Assembly (NCBI RefSeq): GCF_003076455.1
Contig: NZ_CP020918.1
Coordinates: forward strand, 3,198,001 to 3,262,000
From: Flavobacterium faecale
Lineage (GTDB): Bacteria > Bacteroidota > Bacteroidia > Flavobacteriales > Flavobacteriaceae
Length of the DNA stretch: 64,000 nucleotides
Direction: 5' to 3'
Below are positions 17,299 through 25,745 of this stretch, in pieces. Numbering within the stretch: position 1 is the first letter of the stretch; every line of letters begins with the position of its first letter. Both the position numbers and the translations under genes were made by a program. The notes below the pieces were generated by a model. The model was not told where the DNA came from and searched no databases. It saw only the letters and a list, made by a program, of their open reading frames with translations.

Positions 17299-18685
17299 AC
17301 AGAAGACCATCAAAACAGAAATCTCCCTAACTGGAGTTGGATTACACACAGGTAAAGAAGTAAGTATGACTTTTAAACCTGCTCCAGTAAATAACGGATT
17401 TACTTTTGTTAGAATTGATCTAGAGGGACATCCTGTTGTTGAAGCAGATGCAAATTATGTTGTTAACACACAAAGAGGTACTAATTTGGAAAAATTAGGT
17501 GTTAAGATTCAAACTCCTGAGCATGTTTTGGCAGCGCTTGTTGGTTGTGATCTAGACAACGTAATTATTGAGCTAAATGCTTCAGAATTACCTATTATGG
17601 ATGGTTCTTCTAAATATTTTGTGGAAGCACTTGAAAAAGCAGAATTTGAAGAACAAAATGCAAAACGTAACGTCTATGTTGTAAAAGAAGTTATTTCTTT
17701 TACAGACGAAGCTTCTGGAAGTGAAATTCTAGTTATGCCTAGTGATTCGTATAGCGTAACAACAATGGTTGATTTTGGAACTAAGATTTTAGGGACTCAA
17801 AATGCAACATTAAAAAGCATTGACGACTTTAAAACGGAAATCGCAAATTCTAGAACATTTAGTTTTCTTCATGAATTAGAGTCATTACTTGAAAATGGTT
17901 TAATTAAAGGAGGAGATCTAAACAATGCAATTGTATATGTAGACAAAGAAATCTCTGCAAGCACAATGGCAAGTTTAAAAGTTGCTTTTGGTAAAGAAAC
18001 TTTGGCAGTAAAACCAAACGGAATATTAGACAACCTTACTTTGCACTATCCTAATGAGGCTGCAAGACACAAACTACTTGATGTAGTGGGTGATTTGGCT
18101 TTGATTGGAACAAAGATTCAAGGTAAAATTATAGCAAACAAACCAGGACATTTTGTAAACACACAGTTTGCAAAAAAAATGGCAAAAATAATTAAAATAG
18201 AACAACGTAATTTTGTACCATCTTATGATTTGCATGCTGAACCATTGATGGATATTCATAAAATCATGTCTGTTTTACCTCATAGACCTCCGTTTTTATT
18301 GATTGATAGAATTATCGAAATGTCTGAAAATCACGTAGTGGGAATGAAAAATGTAACGATGAACGAAAATTTCTTCGTAGGTCATTTTCCAGAAGCTCCA
18401 GTAATGCCGGGTGTTTTAATCGTTGAAGCTATGGCGCAAACAGGAGGAATTCTAGTTTTGAGCACCGTTCCAGATCCAGAAAATTATTTAACTTATTTCA
18501 TGAAAATGGATAATGTTAAATTCAAGCATAAAGTGTTACCAGGTGATACCTTGTTATTTAAGTGTGATTTAATTACACCTATTCGTAGAGGAATTTGTCA
18601 CATGCAAGCCAATGCATACGCTAATGGAAAATTAGTAGCAGAAGCAGAGTTGATGGCTCAAATTGCTAGAAAACCACAACATTAA
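17291..18685 (+). CDS. lpxC/fabZ: Bifunctional LpxC deacetylase / FabZ dehydratase
   Basis: A 464-residue fusion usual in Bacteroidota. Residues 1-300 are LpxC, the zinc-dependent deacetylase committing UDP-acyl-GlcNAc to lipid A: GVGLHTGKEV, QTPEHVLAALVGCDLDNVII (zinc His), SRTFSFLHELE, and HKLLDVVGDLALIG. Residues from about 315 are FabZ, the 3-hydroxyacyl-ACP dehydratase with hot-dog fold: MSVLPHRPPFLLIDRI and GHFPEAPVMPGVLIVEAMAQ (active His and Glu). The fusion balances lipid A and membrane fatty-acid synthesis, which draw on the same 3-hydroxyacyl-ACP pool. Starts within the lpxD stop. Confidence 0.96.
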   Translation: MVKQKTIKTEISLTGVGLHTGKEVSMTFKPAPVNNGFTFVRIDLEGHPVVEADANYVVNTQRGTNLEKLGVKIQTPEHVLAALVGCDLDNVIIELNASELPIMDGSSKYFVEALEKAEFEEQNAKRNVYVVKEVISFTDEASGSEILVMPSDSYSVTTMVDFGTKILGTQNATLKSIDDFKTEIANSRTFSFLHELESLLENGLIKGGDLNNAIVYVDKEISASTMASLKVAFGKETLAVKPNGILDNLTLHYPNEAARHKLLDVVGDLALIGTKIQGKIIANKPGHFVNTQFAKKMAKIIKIEQRNFVPSYDLHAEPLMDIHKIMSVLPHRPPFLLIDRIIEMSENHVVGMKNVTMNENFFVGHFPEAPVMPGVLIVEAMAQTGGILVLSTVPDPENYLTYFMKMDNVKFKHKVLPGDTLLFKCDLITPIRRGICHMQANAYANGKLVAEAELMAQIARKPQH

Positions 18686-18740
18686 AATATAAAATAGTTT
18701 AGCGTTTTTCTCTAATCTAAAATAACTAAAAACTAAGTAG

Positions 18741-19529
18741 ATGAATCAACCATTAGCATATGTTCATCCAGGTGCAAAAATTGCCAAAAATGTGGTTATA
18801 GAGCCCTTCACGACCATACATAACAATGTTATCATCGGAGATGGGACTTGGATTGGATCCAATGTAACGATCATGGAAGGCGCTAGAATTGGAAAAAATT
18901 GTAATATCTTTCCGGGCGCAGTAATTTCTGCGGTGCCACAAGATTTAAAATTTGGAGGTGAAGATTCTCTTGCGATAATTGGTGACAATTGTACCATTAG
19001 AGAGTGTGTAACCATTAACCGTGGTACAGTTGCATCAGGACAAACAACCATTGGAAACAATTGCTTAATTATGGCTGCGGCACATATAGCACACGATTGC
19101 CACGTAGGTGATAATGCTATCATTGTGAACGGTGTATTATTGGGCGGACATGTAACCGTAGGTAACTATGCAGTAATTGGCGGATTATCTGCAGTTCATC
19201 AATTCATAAGCATTGGTGATCATGCAATGATTTCTGGTGGATCTTTGTTAAGAAAAGATGTTCCTCCATATACCAAAGCAGCCAAAGAGCCGCTTTCTTA
19301 CGTTGGAATCAATTCAGTTGGATTGAGACGAAGAGGTTTTACAACAGAAAAAATTAGAGAAATACAGGACATATACCGTATTCTTTACCAAAAAAATTAC
19401 AATACAACTCAAGCAATAGGAATCATTGAGGCTGAAATGGAGGCGACTCCTGAGCGTGACGAAATTCTTGATTTTATCAGAAATTCATCTCGAGGAGTAA
19501 TGAAAGGATATTCAAGCAGTACCTTGTAA
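18741..19529 (+). CDS. lpxA: UDP-N-acetylglucosamine acyltransferase LpxA
   Basis: A 262-residue hexapeptide-repeat acyltransferase catalysing the first step of lipid A synthesis (O-acylation of UDP-GlcNAc). Motifs: PLAYVHPGAKIAKNVVIEPF, then GAVISAVPQDLKFGGE and ITINRGTV-like NRGTVASGQTTIG, with the catalytic His region AAAHIAHDCHVGDNAI. The C-terminus (GINSVGLRRRGFTTEKI) is the family's helical tail. It follows lpxC/fabZ by 55 bases on the same transcript. Confidence 0.96.
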   Translation: MNQPLAYVHPGAKIAKNVVIEPFTTIHNNVIIGDGTWIGSNVTIMEGARIGKNCNIFPGAVISAVPQDLKFGGEDSLAIIGDNCTIRECVTINRGTVASGQTTIGNNCLIMAAAHIAHDCHVGDNAIIVNGVLLGGHVTVGNYAVIGGLSAVHQFISIGDHAMISGGSLLRKDVPPYTKAAKEPLSYVGINSVGLRRRGFTTEKIREIQDIYRILYQKNYNTTQAIGIIEAEMEATPERDEILDFIRNSSRGVMKGYSSSTL

Positions 19530-19592
19530 GATAATAAAATGAATTATAAACCGCTATTAGCCAGTCGCTAGTAGCCAAAAGCAATAAATAAA

Positions 19593-20159
19593 ATGGCATC
19601 TACATCAGACATCAAAAACGGATTATGTATTAAATATAATAATGATATTTATAAAATCATTGAATTTCTTCATGTTAAACCAGGAAAAGGACCTGCTTTT
19701 GTTCGAACAAAATTAAGAAGCTTAAGCAACGGTAAAGTATTAGATAACACTTTTTCTGCTGGGCATAAAATTGAAGAAGTAAGAGTTGAAAATCATAAAT
19801 TTCAATTTTTATACCCAGAAGGAGATGAGTTTCATTTTATGAACACAGAATCTTTTGAACAAATTTCTTTGAACAAAAATATTTTGGACTCACCAGATTT
19901 ATTAAAAGAAGGTGAAAGTGTGATGGTCAGTATCAATACAGAAACAGATTTGCCTCTTTCTGTAGATATGCCAGCATCTGTAGTACTTGAGGTAACTTAT
20001 GCTGAGCCTGGTATCAAAGGAAATACAGCTACAAATGCAACAAAATCAGCAACGGTTGAAACTGGAGCAACGGTTAATGTACCTTTATTTATTAATGAAG
20101 GTGATAAAATCAAAATTGACACCGCTTCTTGTTCTTACATGGAGCGTGTAAAAGAGTAA
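19593..20159 (+). CDS. efp: Translation elongation factor P
   Basis: A 188-residue EF-P that rescues ribosomes stalled at polyproline stretches. Three beta-barrel (OB-like) domains are recognisable: KOW-like domain 1 with the tip loop KPGKGPAFVRTKLR (tip Lys near residue 33), a middle OB domain (MVSINTETDLPLSVDMPASV), and domain 3 ending INEGDKIKIDTASCSYMERV. The loop PGKG suggests a Lys-tip factor; whether it is modified cannot be seen, and no epmA/epmB genes are in the window. Placement between lpxA and the second lpxD-like gene is usual in Flavobacteria. Confidence 0.96.
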   Translation: MASTSDIKNGLCIKYNNDIYKIIEFLHVKPGKGPAFVRTKLRSLSNGKVLDNTFSAGHKIEEVRVENHKFQFLYPEGDEFHFMNTESFEQISLNKNILDSPDLLKEGESVMVSINTETDLPLSVDMPASVVLEVTYAEPGIKGNTATNATKSATVETGATVNVPLFINEGDKIKIDTASCSYMERVKE

Positions 20160-20167
20160 TATTTAAT

Positions 20168-20207
20168 ATCCCGTAAACTTTTTCTATAAAGAGTTTACGG
20201 GATTTTT
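20168..20207 (+). terminator. Terminator after efp
   Basis: ATCCCGTAAACT and AGTTTACGGGAT form a perfect 12-bp stem with a 12-base loop, followed by a T-rich run. It begins 8 bases after the efp stop and may cut or attenuate transcription before the second lpxD-like gene at 20238. Confidence 0.85.
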
Positions 20208-20237
20208 AATTGCATAAATAATATACAAAGAGCTGCT

Positions 20238-21167
20238 ATGAAATTTCAAAAAGTTATAACTTTAGAAGAAATTGCAAATTTGATTCAATGCGAATTTGTA
20301 GGTGAAAAAGATTTTCTTGTTCATGGTATGAATGAAATTCATGTTGTTGAAGCTGGCGATATTGTTTTTGTTGATCATCCAAAGTATTATGACAAAGCGC
20401 TTCAATCTGCAGCAACCATAGTATTGATTAACAAAAAAGTAGACTGTCCAGCAGGCAAAGCATTATTGATTTCTGAAGATCCTTTTAGAGATTTCAATAC
20501 ACTTACCAAACATTTCAGACCATTTCATTCGGCATCTACATCAATTTCATCCTCTGCTGTAATAGGAGAAGGTACTGTGATTCAGCCAAATGTATTTGTT
20601 GGACATCATGTTACCATTGGAACAAATTGTTTGATTCATGCCAACGTAGCTATTTATGATCATACCGTAATCGGAAATAATGTGATTATTCACGCAGGTA
20701 CTGTTTTGGGAGCTGATGCTTTTTATTATAAAAAAAGAGAAACTGGATTTGATCAATTGGTTTCAGGTGGTAGAGTAGTGATTGAAGATAATGTTGGAAT
20801 TGGAGCTTTGTGCACCATTGACAAAGGTGTAACGGGTGACACTACAATTGGTGAAGGAACCAAAATTGATAATCAAGTTCACGTAGGTCACGACACCGTA
20901 ATTGGAAAAAAGTGTTTGATCGCATCACAAACAGGTATTGCAGGTTGCGTCGTTATTGAAGACGAGGTGACATTGTGGGGGCAAGTTGGAACAACAAGTG
21001 GCATAACTATAGGTACAAAAGCTGTAATTATGGGGCAAACTGGTGTTACAAAATCTGTGGCAGGTGGCAAATCTTATTTTGGAACTCCAATACAAGAGTC
21101 AAGAGAGCAATTGAAACAATTAGCAAATTTGAAAAAAATACCTGAAATATTAACCAAACTAAAATAG
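20238..21167 (+). CDS. LpxD-like hexapeptide N-acyltransferase (second copy)
   Basis: A 309-residue LpxD homologue distinct from the one at 16255. The N-terminal domain (KFQKVITLEEIANLIQCEFV, then AGDIVFVDHPKYYDKALQSA) corresponds to the LpxD uridine-binding region, followed by hexapeptide repeats (GTNCLIHANVAIYDHTVIGN) and the His motif IDNQVHVGHDTVIGKKCLIA. It is shorter than lpxD by about 38 residues and diverges in the middle (YYKKRETGFDQLVSGG replaces the phenylalanine/glycine-rich loop). It may acylate another sugar nucleotide, or act on a different acyl chain. It lies downstream of efp's terminator and 1 base before the NTF2-like gene. Confidence 0.85.
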   Translation: MKFQKVITLEEIANLIQCEFVGEKDFLVHGMNEIHVVEAGDIVFVDHPKYYDKALQSAATIVLINKKVDCPAGKALLISEDPFRDFNTLTKHFRPFHSASTSISSSAVIGEGTVIQPNVFVGHHVTIGTNCLIHANVAIYDHTVIGNNVIIHAGTVLGADAFYYKKRETGFDQLVSGGRVVIEDNVGIGALCTIDKGVTGDTTIGEGTKIDNQVHVGHDTVIGKKCLIASQTGIAGCVVIEDEVTLWGQVGTTSGITIGTKAVIMGQTGVTKSVAGGKSYFGTPIQESREQLKQLANLKKIPEILTKLK

Positions 21168-21168
21168 T

Positions 21169-21531
21169 ATGACTGCAAAAGAATTAGTACTTAATTTTTA
21201 CAAATCAGATGCGCTGATAAATCCTGAAGAAATGAAGCAATTCATTCATCCTGATTTTTGTATTGAATGGCATAGTAGTACCGGATTTTCTGAATTGAAT
21301 TATGATGGAATTCTTTCCTTGATAGAAACATTAGGAAAAGCGTATGTTCGAACAAAAGTAAGAATTAGTCAAATTATTGCAGAAGACAATAAAGTTTGTG
21401 TGCGATATTCACATTTTGTAAAGACGATTGAGAATCCAAGAGAAGAGATGTTACTTGGTTATTTCATGGTGATCTGGGAGATAAAAGACGATAAATTATT
21501 CAGAGGTTTCCAAAATAGTCAAAAACCCTGA
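21169..21531 (+). CDS. NTF2-like (SnoaL-type) small protein
   Basis: A 120-residue protein with the cone-shaped NTF2-like fold pattern: N-terminal helix (TAKELVLNFYKSDALINPEE), a HPDFCIEWHSSTGF strand region, a helix with GILSLIETLGKAY, and beta strands VRISQIIAEDNKVCVRYSHF. Such proteins bind small hydrophobic ligands or act as isomerases, but the role here is unknown. It begins one base after the lpxD-like stop (TAGTATG junction), so the two are one transcript. Confidence 0.8.
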   Translation: MTAKELVLNFYKSDALINPEEMKQFIHPDFCIEWHSSTGFSELNYDGILSLIETLGKAYVRTKVRISQIIAEDNKVCVRYSHFVKTIENPREEMLLGYFMVIWEIKDDKLFRGFQNSQKP

Positions 21532-21583
21532 ATTTTGTGTTAAAATATCTGAGTGCAATTACAGATTACTGCCTACTATTTTA

Positions 21584-21591
21584 TATTTTTG
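21584..21591 (+). promoter_or_regulatory. -7 promoter box for sucD
   Basis: TATTTTTG matches TAnnTTTG; predicted start about 21598, 29 bases before the sucD ATG. Confidence 0.55.
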
Positions 21592-21626
21592 CAACACAAA
21601 TTTAAAAACTACATAAAATATATATC

Positions 21627-22499
21627 ATGAGTGTTTTAGTTAATAAAGATTCCAAAATAATTGTTCAAGGATTTACAGGAAGTGAAGGAACATTCCACGC
21701 TTCTCAAATGATTGAATACGGTACAAACGTTGTTGGAGGAGTTACTCCAGGAAAAGGTGGTTCTACACATTTAGATCGTCCTGTTTTTAATACAGTAAAA
21801 GATGCTGTTGAGCAAGCGGGAGCAGATACAACTATCATTTTTGTACCACCAGCTTTTGCTGCTGATGCAATTATGGAAGCTGCAGATGCAGGTATCAAAG
21901 TGATCATTGCGATTACTGAAGGTATTCCTGTTGCAGACATGATTAAAGCAAATGGATATGTAAAATCTAGAAATGCTAGATTGATCGGACCTAACTGTCC
22001 AGGTGTTATTACTCCAGGAGAAGCTAAAGTTGGTATTATGCCAGGTTTTGTTTTCAAAAAAGGTACAGTAGGAATCGTTTCAAAATCTGGAACTTTAACG
22101 TACGAAGCTGCTGATCAAGTAGTAAAACAAGGTTTGGGTATCACTACTGCTATTGGTATTGGTGGAGATCCAATCATTGGAACTACAACAAAAGAAGCAG
22201 TTGAATTGTTGATGAATGATCCAGAAACTGAATGTATAATCATGATTGGTGAAATTGGTGGTCAATTGGAAGCTGATGCCGCAAAATGGATCAAAGCTGA
22301 TGGTAACCGTAAGCCAGTTATTGGTTTTATCGCTGGAGAAACTGCTCCTGCTGGTAGAACAATGGGTCACGCAGGTGCTATTGTTGGAGGTACTGATGAT
22401 ACTGCCGCTGCCAAAAAACAAATTATGAGAGACAACGGTATTCACGTTGTTGATTCACCAGCTGAAATTGGTAAAAAAGTAAAAGAAATTTTAGGATAA
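21627..22499 (+). CDS. sucD: Succinyl-CoA synthetase subunit alpha
   Basis: A 290-residue alpha subunit of the TCA-cycle enzyme converting succinyl-CoA to succinate with nucleotide triphosphate formation. The CoA-binding domain is seen in [20 protein letters not shown] and [14 protein letters not shown], and the ligase domain in [20 protein letters not shown]. The phospho-histidine lies in the motif [13 protein letters not shown] near residue 250. The beta subunit gene sucC is not adjacent, as is common in Flavobacteria. It has its own promoter and terminator. Confidence 0.97.
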   Translation: MSVLVNKDSKIIVQGFTGSEGTFHASQMIEYGTNVVGGVTPGKGGSTHLDRPVFNTVKDAVEQAGADTTIIFVPPAFAADAIMEAADAGIKVIIAITEGIPVADMIKANGYVKSRNARLIGPNCPGVITPGEAKVGIMPGFVFKKGTVGIVSKSGTLTYEAADQVVKQGLGITTAIGIGGDPIIGTTTKEAVELLMNDPETECIIMIGEIGGQLEADAAKWIKADGNRKPVIGFIAGETAPAGRTMGHAGAIVGGTDDTAAAKKQIMRDNGIHVVDSPAEIGKKVKEILG

Positions 22500-22524
22500 T
22501 CTTTTCTTGAAATTAAAATATAAG

Positions 22525-22550
22525 AAGCCTCACATTTGTGGGGCTTTTTT
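22525..22550 (+). terminator. Terminator of sucD
   Basis: AAGCCTCAC pairs with GTGGGGCTT (one G-U) around a 4-base loop and is followed by TTTT, 26 bases past the stop. Confidence 0.85.
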
Positions 22551-22715
22551 AGTATAAAAATGAAATTAAAGAAATACATTTGCACTTTATTAAAAAGGAC
22601 TGTTTTTGCAGCCATTTAATAAGAATCAGATAGATGAATAAATGATTTTCAAGCTTAAGGACATTTTATCAATGAAATTGGGTCGAGCAAATCTCAAAAT
22701 AATTAAATAATAGTT

Positions 22716-23141
22716 ATGTACAAAGAATTAGAAAAATACAAAGAAAACAACAGTTTTACTTTTACAATTGATGATAGTTTAGAAGATGTTTGCAATGCTT
22801 CAGAAGGAAGTGGTGTTTTTATCGTAAACGCTATCAACGGAGATGATAAGGAATTAATCATGGTAGGTTCTACTGGAACAGTACAAAATGATGGTTCTTT
22901 GAAAAGTAAAAATGGTGGTTTGTATGATAAAATTGTAAACGGACATCAATTTGCAAAAACAGGTAGAAAATATTCTTGGCCAGCGCAAATGAAAATTGAG
23001 AACATTGAAAGACTTGAAGTTCTTTGGTTCGAAACTTTCAACGCTGAAGACAAAGGAATCCCAACTTCTGTAGAAGGACAAGTTTTGCAAAATTTCTTGA
23101 CAGCAAACGGAAAATTACCAAAATGGAATGTAGCTTTTTAA
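22716..23141 (+). CDS. Small unknown protein, possibly a degenerate GIY-YIG fold
   Basis: A 141-residue cytosolic protein without signal or membrane segment. The order SGVFIVNAINGDDKELIMVG, then GGLYDKIVNGHQF and RLEVLWFETF, and finally EGQVLQNFLTANGKLPKWN resembles the strand-strand-helix layout of GIY-YIG domains, including the C-terminal G-LP-WN, but the catalytic Tyr, Arg and Glu pattern is not clear (VGSTG stands where YVG-T is expected). I would call it a hypothetical protein with a weak GIY-YIG-like hint. It is a single gene with its own terminator. Confidence 0.65.
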   Translation: MYKELEKYKENNSFTFTIDDSLEDVCNASEGSGVFIVNAINGDDKELIMVGSTGTVQNDGSLKSKNGGLYDKIVNGHQFAKTGRKYSWPAQMKIENIERLEVLWFETFNAEDKGIPTSVEGQVLQNFLTANGKLPKWNVAF

Positions 23142-23170
23142 GCTGATACATTTTGATTGAAACAATTGAA

Positions 23171-23197
23171 AAAGCTTTACTTTGGTAAGGCTTTTTT
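23171..23197 (+). terminator. Terminator after the 141-residue protein gene
   Basis: AAAGCTTTAC pairs with GTAAGGCTTT (one G-U) around TTTG, followed by TTT; 30 bases past the stop. Confidence 0.8.
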
Positions 23198-23250
23198 AAT
23201 TTAAAATTATAAAAAGCATTATGCTATTATTTTTTTTATAAAATAATAAG

Positions 23251-23258
23251 TACTTTTG
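23251..23258 (+). promoter_or_regulatory. -7 promoter box for the NhaC-family transporter transcript
   Basis: TACTTTTG matches TAnnTTTG. Transcription would begin about 23264-23266, which is exactly the 5' base of the riboswitch-like structure. Confidence 0.55.
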
Positions 23259-23263
23259 CACCC

Positions 23264-23330
23264 GTTATCACGAATCTCATTACGAGATAGCAACCTGCAA
23301 CAACGAGCAAGGTGCTAAAACGATAAGCCA
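23264..23330 (+). ncRNA. Candidate SAM-clan riboswitch aptamer in the transporter leader
   Basis: The outer stem is TTATC (23265-23269) with GATAA (23322-23326). Next comes a small hairpin ATCTC-ATTAC-GAGAT (23274-23288). Then TAGCAACCT...AGGTGCTA (23288-23317) forms the stem and carries the GCAACC and GGTGCTAAA words conserved in SAM-I-type aptamers. The usual kink-turn sequence between them is missing, so this would be a compact variant. It leads a NhaC-family gene; members of that superfamily are predicted methionine transporters under SAM riboswitches. Confidence 0.5.
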
Positions 23331-23411
23331 ATCCTTTGGAAAAAATGTTGTTTTACATTCCCATTTTTAGCTTTGTTTTTCGTTATAATCATTTCATTAT
23401 AAAATTGATTT

Positions 23412-24734
23412 ATGACACATTTATTGAAAAAAAAGGGCAATGCTTATGCTTTGATACCGCTACTTATTTTTATTTTCACCTTTTTGGGAGCTGGTATTTG
23501 GCTTGACGATTTTTATGCCTTACCTGCACCAATTGCTGTACTAATTGGTATTATAGCTGCTTTTTTAATGTTTAAAAGTTCAACCGAGGAAAAAGTTGCT
23601 ACTTTAATTGCTGGTTGTGGCGAAAGTAAAATAATGACCATGTGTCTCATTTATCTTTTAGCAGGCGCTTTTGCAGTTGTTAGTAAGGCCATGGGAGGTG
23701 TTGATGCGGTTGTAAGCCTAGGAATTAACACCATAGATGTAGCCTACTTCCCTTTGGGAATCTTTTTAATTGCTGCTTTTTTATCAACGGCTACAGGAAC
23801 TTCTGTCGGCGCTATCGTTGCCATAGGCCCGATTGCGGTTGACTTGGCTAATTCAAGTGGCGCTTCATTACCCTTGATTGCTGGTGCTTTATTGGGTGGT
23901 TCAATGTTAGGTGATAATCTATCGATGATTTCCGATACTACAATTGCAGCAACTCAATCCTTGGGTTGCGAATTAAAAGACAAATTCAAGATTAACTTAT
24001 TTATTGCTTTTCCGGCCGCTATTATTACAATACTTGTATTCTTTTATCTTGGTTTAAATTCTGATATTACAGCAGTAACGATTCCGAAAACCAGTTTTGA
24101 ATGGTTTGCAATTGTTCCTTACATACTAGTTATCGTACTTGCTTTGGTGGGAGTTGATGTATTTTCGACTTTGATTATAGGTATTGTACTGGCGGGATTG
24201 ATTGGTTATTTTGGAAATCATTTTACGATAATGGAATTTGCTCGAAAAATCTATGAAGGATTCACTAGCATGACCGAAATCTTTTTGTTGTCCATGCTTA
24301 CGGGCGGATTAGCAGCGATGGTGGATAAGGCGGGAGGAATAGATTTTTTATTACACCAAATTAAAAGAAGAATTAAGAGTAAAAACTCAGCTCAATTGGG
24401 AATAGGAGCGTTGGTTGGTTTTACTAATATGGCGATTGCCAATAATACGGTTTCAATTGTGATTACCGGAGGAATTGCAAAGGAAATTAACGAGGAATAC
24501 AATTTGAGTTCAAAAAAAACAGCCGCTATTCTCGATATATTTTCTTGTGTAATTCAAGGGATATTACCTTATGGAGCGCAAGTACTTTTAATATTAAGTT
24601 TTGCAAAAGGGAAATTGGATTTTATGGATTTAATTGGTAATGCTTGGTATCATTTATTTTTGTTCGTTTTTACTTTGGTTGCCATTTATAGTGCTTTTTG
24701 GGATAAATTGGTCAAACGTTTTTTTAAACTATAA
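23412..24734 (+). CDS. NhaC-superfamily sodium-coupled transporter, possible methionine permease
   Basis: A 440-residue inner-membrane protein with about eleven hydrophobic segments. The family motifs are STATGTSVGAIVAIGPIAVD and GDNLSMISDTTIAATQSLGC in the middle and ANNTVSIVITGGIAKEI in the C-terminal half, as in NhaC-type Na+/H+ antiporter family proteins. That family includes MetT, a predicted sodium-dependent methionine transporter often placed behind SAM riboswitches. The leader here contains a SAM-I-like structure, so methionine uptake is my preferred substrate guess. If the leader is not a riboswitch, another amino acid or cation exchange is equally possible. Single-gene transcript. 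Confidence 0.8.
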   Translation: MTHLLKKKGNAYALIPLLIFIFTFLGAGIWLDDFYALPAPIAVLIGIIAAFLMFKSSTEEKVATLIAGCGESKIMTMCLIYLLAGAFAVVSKAMGGVDAVVSLGINTIDVAYFPLGIFLIAAFLSTATGTSVGAIVAIGPIAVDLANSSGASLPLIAGALLGGSMLGDNLSMISDTTIAATQSLGCELKDKFKINLFIAFPAAIITILVFFYLGLNSDITAVTIPKTSFEWFAIVPYILVIVLALVGVDVFSTLIIGIVLAGLIGYFGNHFTIMEFARKIYEGFTSMTEIFLLSMLTGGLAAMVDKAGGIDFLLHQIKRRIKSKNSAQLGIGALVGFTNMAIANNTVSIVITGGIAKEINEEYNLSSKKTAAILDIFSCVIQGILPYGAQVLLILSFAKGKLDFMDLIGNAWYHLFLFVFTLVAIYSAFWDKLVKRFFKL

Positions 24735-24794
24735 ATTCGATTCGATTTTATAAGGTAAATGAATTTGAAATTTTTTTTAAAAAGGGAATTACTC

Positions 24795-24802
24795 TATATT
24801 TG
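24795..24802 (+). promoter_or_regulatory. -7 promoter box for fabG
   Basis: TATATTTG matches TAnnTTTG; predicted start about 24808, just before the structured leader element. Confidence 0.4.
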
Positions 24803-24817
24803 ACAACTCTAAGATGA

Positions 24818-24896
24818 TAGCCCTGATAGTAGTGAAAATCCTTTTGTGTGCGCCGCGGCGGACATAAAAGATTGTAACGGATAGCAGGAATAGCTT
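24818..24896 (+). ncRNA. Structured hairpin element in the fabG leader
   Basis: A 79-base imperfect hairpin. The apical arm pairs AATCCTTTTGTGTGC with the right-hand AAAAGATT side around the self-complementary GCCGCGGC (about 24852-24859). The basal arm pairs TAGC-CCTG with CAGG-AATAGCT. The core is far richer in G+C than its surroundings. I remember similar TAGCCCTGATAG...GGATAGCAGGAATAGCT elements with variable loops in many Flavobacteria; that is memory, not a search. It may be a leader RNA or a dispersed repeat. Confidence 0.5.
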
Positions 24897-24924
24897 CAAA
24901 TAAAAATTAAACTAACTTTTGAAC

Positions 24925-25671
24925 ATGAAATTACTAGAAGGAAAAGTGGCGATTATAACCGGTGCAAGTCGCGGAATTGGAATGGGAATAGCAGAGGTTT
25001 TTGCAAAACATGGAGCTAATGTGGCTTTTACTTACAGTTCATCTGTAGAATCTGCTTTGGCATTGGAAAATGAATTAAATGCTTTAGGAATTAAAGCAAA
25101 AGGATATCAATCAAATGCAGCTGATTTTAATGAAGCACAACTTTTGGTTGACAAAGTTCTAGAAGATTTTGGAACAATTGACATCTTAATTAATAATGCA
25201 GGTATCACTAAAGATAATTTGCTAATGCGTATCTCAGAAGCTGATTTTGATAATGTTATCGCAGTTAACTTAAAATCTGTATTTAATATGACCAAGGCCG
25301 TTCAAAAGACATTTTTGAAAAAACGTGCTGGTTCAATTATCAATATGAGTAGTGTAGTTGGTGTAAAAGGTAATGCAGGACAAACGAATTATGCAGCATC
25401 AAAAGCTGGAGTAATTGGTTTTACAAAATCTGTAGCGCTAGAGTTAGGTTCACGTAATATTCGTTGCAATGCAATTGCTCCAGGTTTTATCGAAACTGAA
25501 ATGACTGCAAAACTAAGTGAAGAAGTAGTGCAAGGATGGAGAGATGGTATTCCGTTGAAACGTGGTGGAACTACTGAAGATGTTGCTAACGCATGTTTGT
25601 TCCTAGCTTCAGATATGAGTGCATACATTACTGGTCAAACACTTAATGTTTGTGGAGGAATGCTAACTTAG
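24925..25671 (+). CDS. fabG: 3-oxoacyl-ACP reductase FabG
   Basis: A 248-residue short-chain dehydrogenase reducing 3-oxoacyl-ACP with NADPH in fatty-acid elongation. The cofactor motif is GASRGIGMGIA near residue 12; NNAG, the catalytic Ser in SIINMSSVVG, and YAASKAG (Tyr and Lys) follow, with the C-terminal ACP-binding region IAPGFIETEMTAKL. The start chosen is the ATG at 24925; an in-frame TTG at 24919 would only add two residues. It is preceded by a long structured leader. It precedes the VWA protein gene on the same strand by 74 bases. Confidence 0.96.
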   Translation: MKLLEGKVAIITGASRGIGMGIAEVFAKHGANVAFTYSSSVESALALENELNALGIKAKGYQSNAADFNEAQLLVDKVLEDFGTIDILINNAGITKDNLLMRISEADFDNVIAVNLKSVFNMTKAVQKTFLKKRAGSIINMSSVVGVKGNAGQTNYAASKAGVIGFTKSVALELGSRNIRCNAIAPGFIETEMTAKLSEEVVQGWRDGIPLKRGGTTEDVANACLFLASDMSAYITGQTLNVCGGMLT

Positions 25672-25745
25672 TAAACAGTTGATAGTCTCGGTTTATAGCA
25701 TACTATTGATAACCGCGACTTTTAAATGAAATTATATTACTAAAT

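Noticed and set aside
21704..22445. Two long antisense frames over sucD
   Set aside because: They arise from the codon structure of sucD; composition is Ser/Thr/Asn rich and without motifs.
23412..24734. Plain Na+/H+ antiporter NhaC assignment
   Set aside because: Possible, but the SAM-like leader argues for the methionine-transporter branch; I left the substrate open instead of giving a gene symbol.
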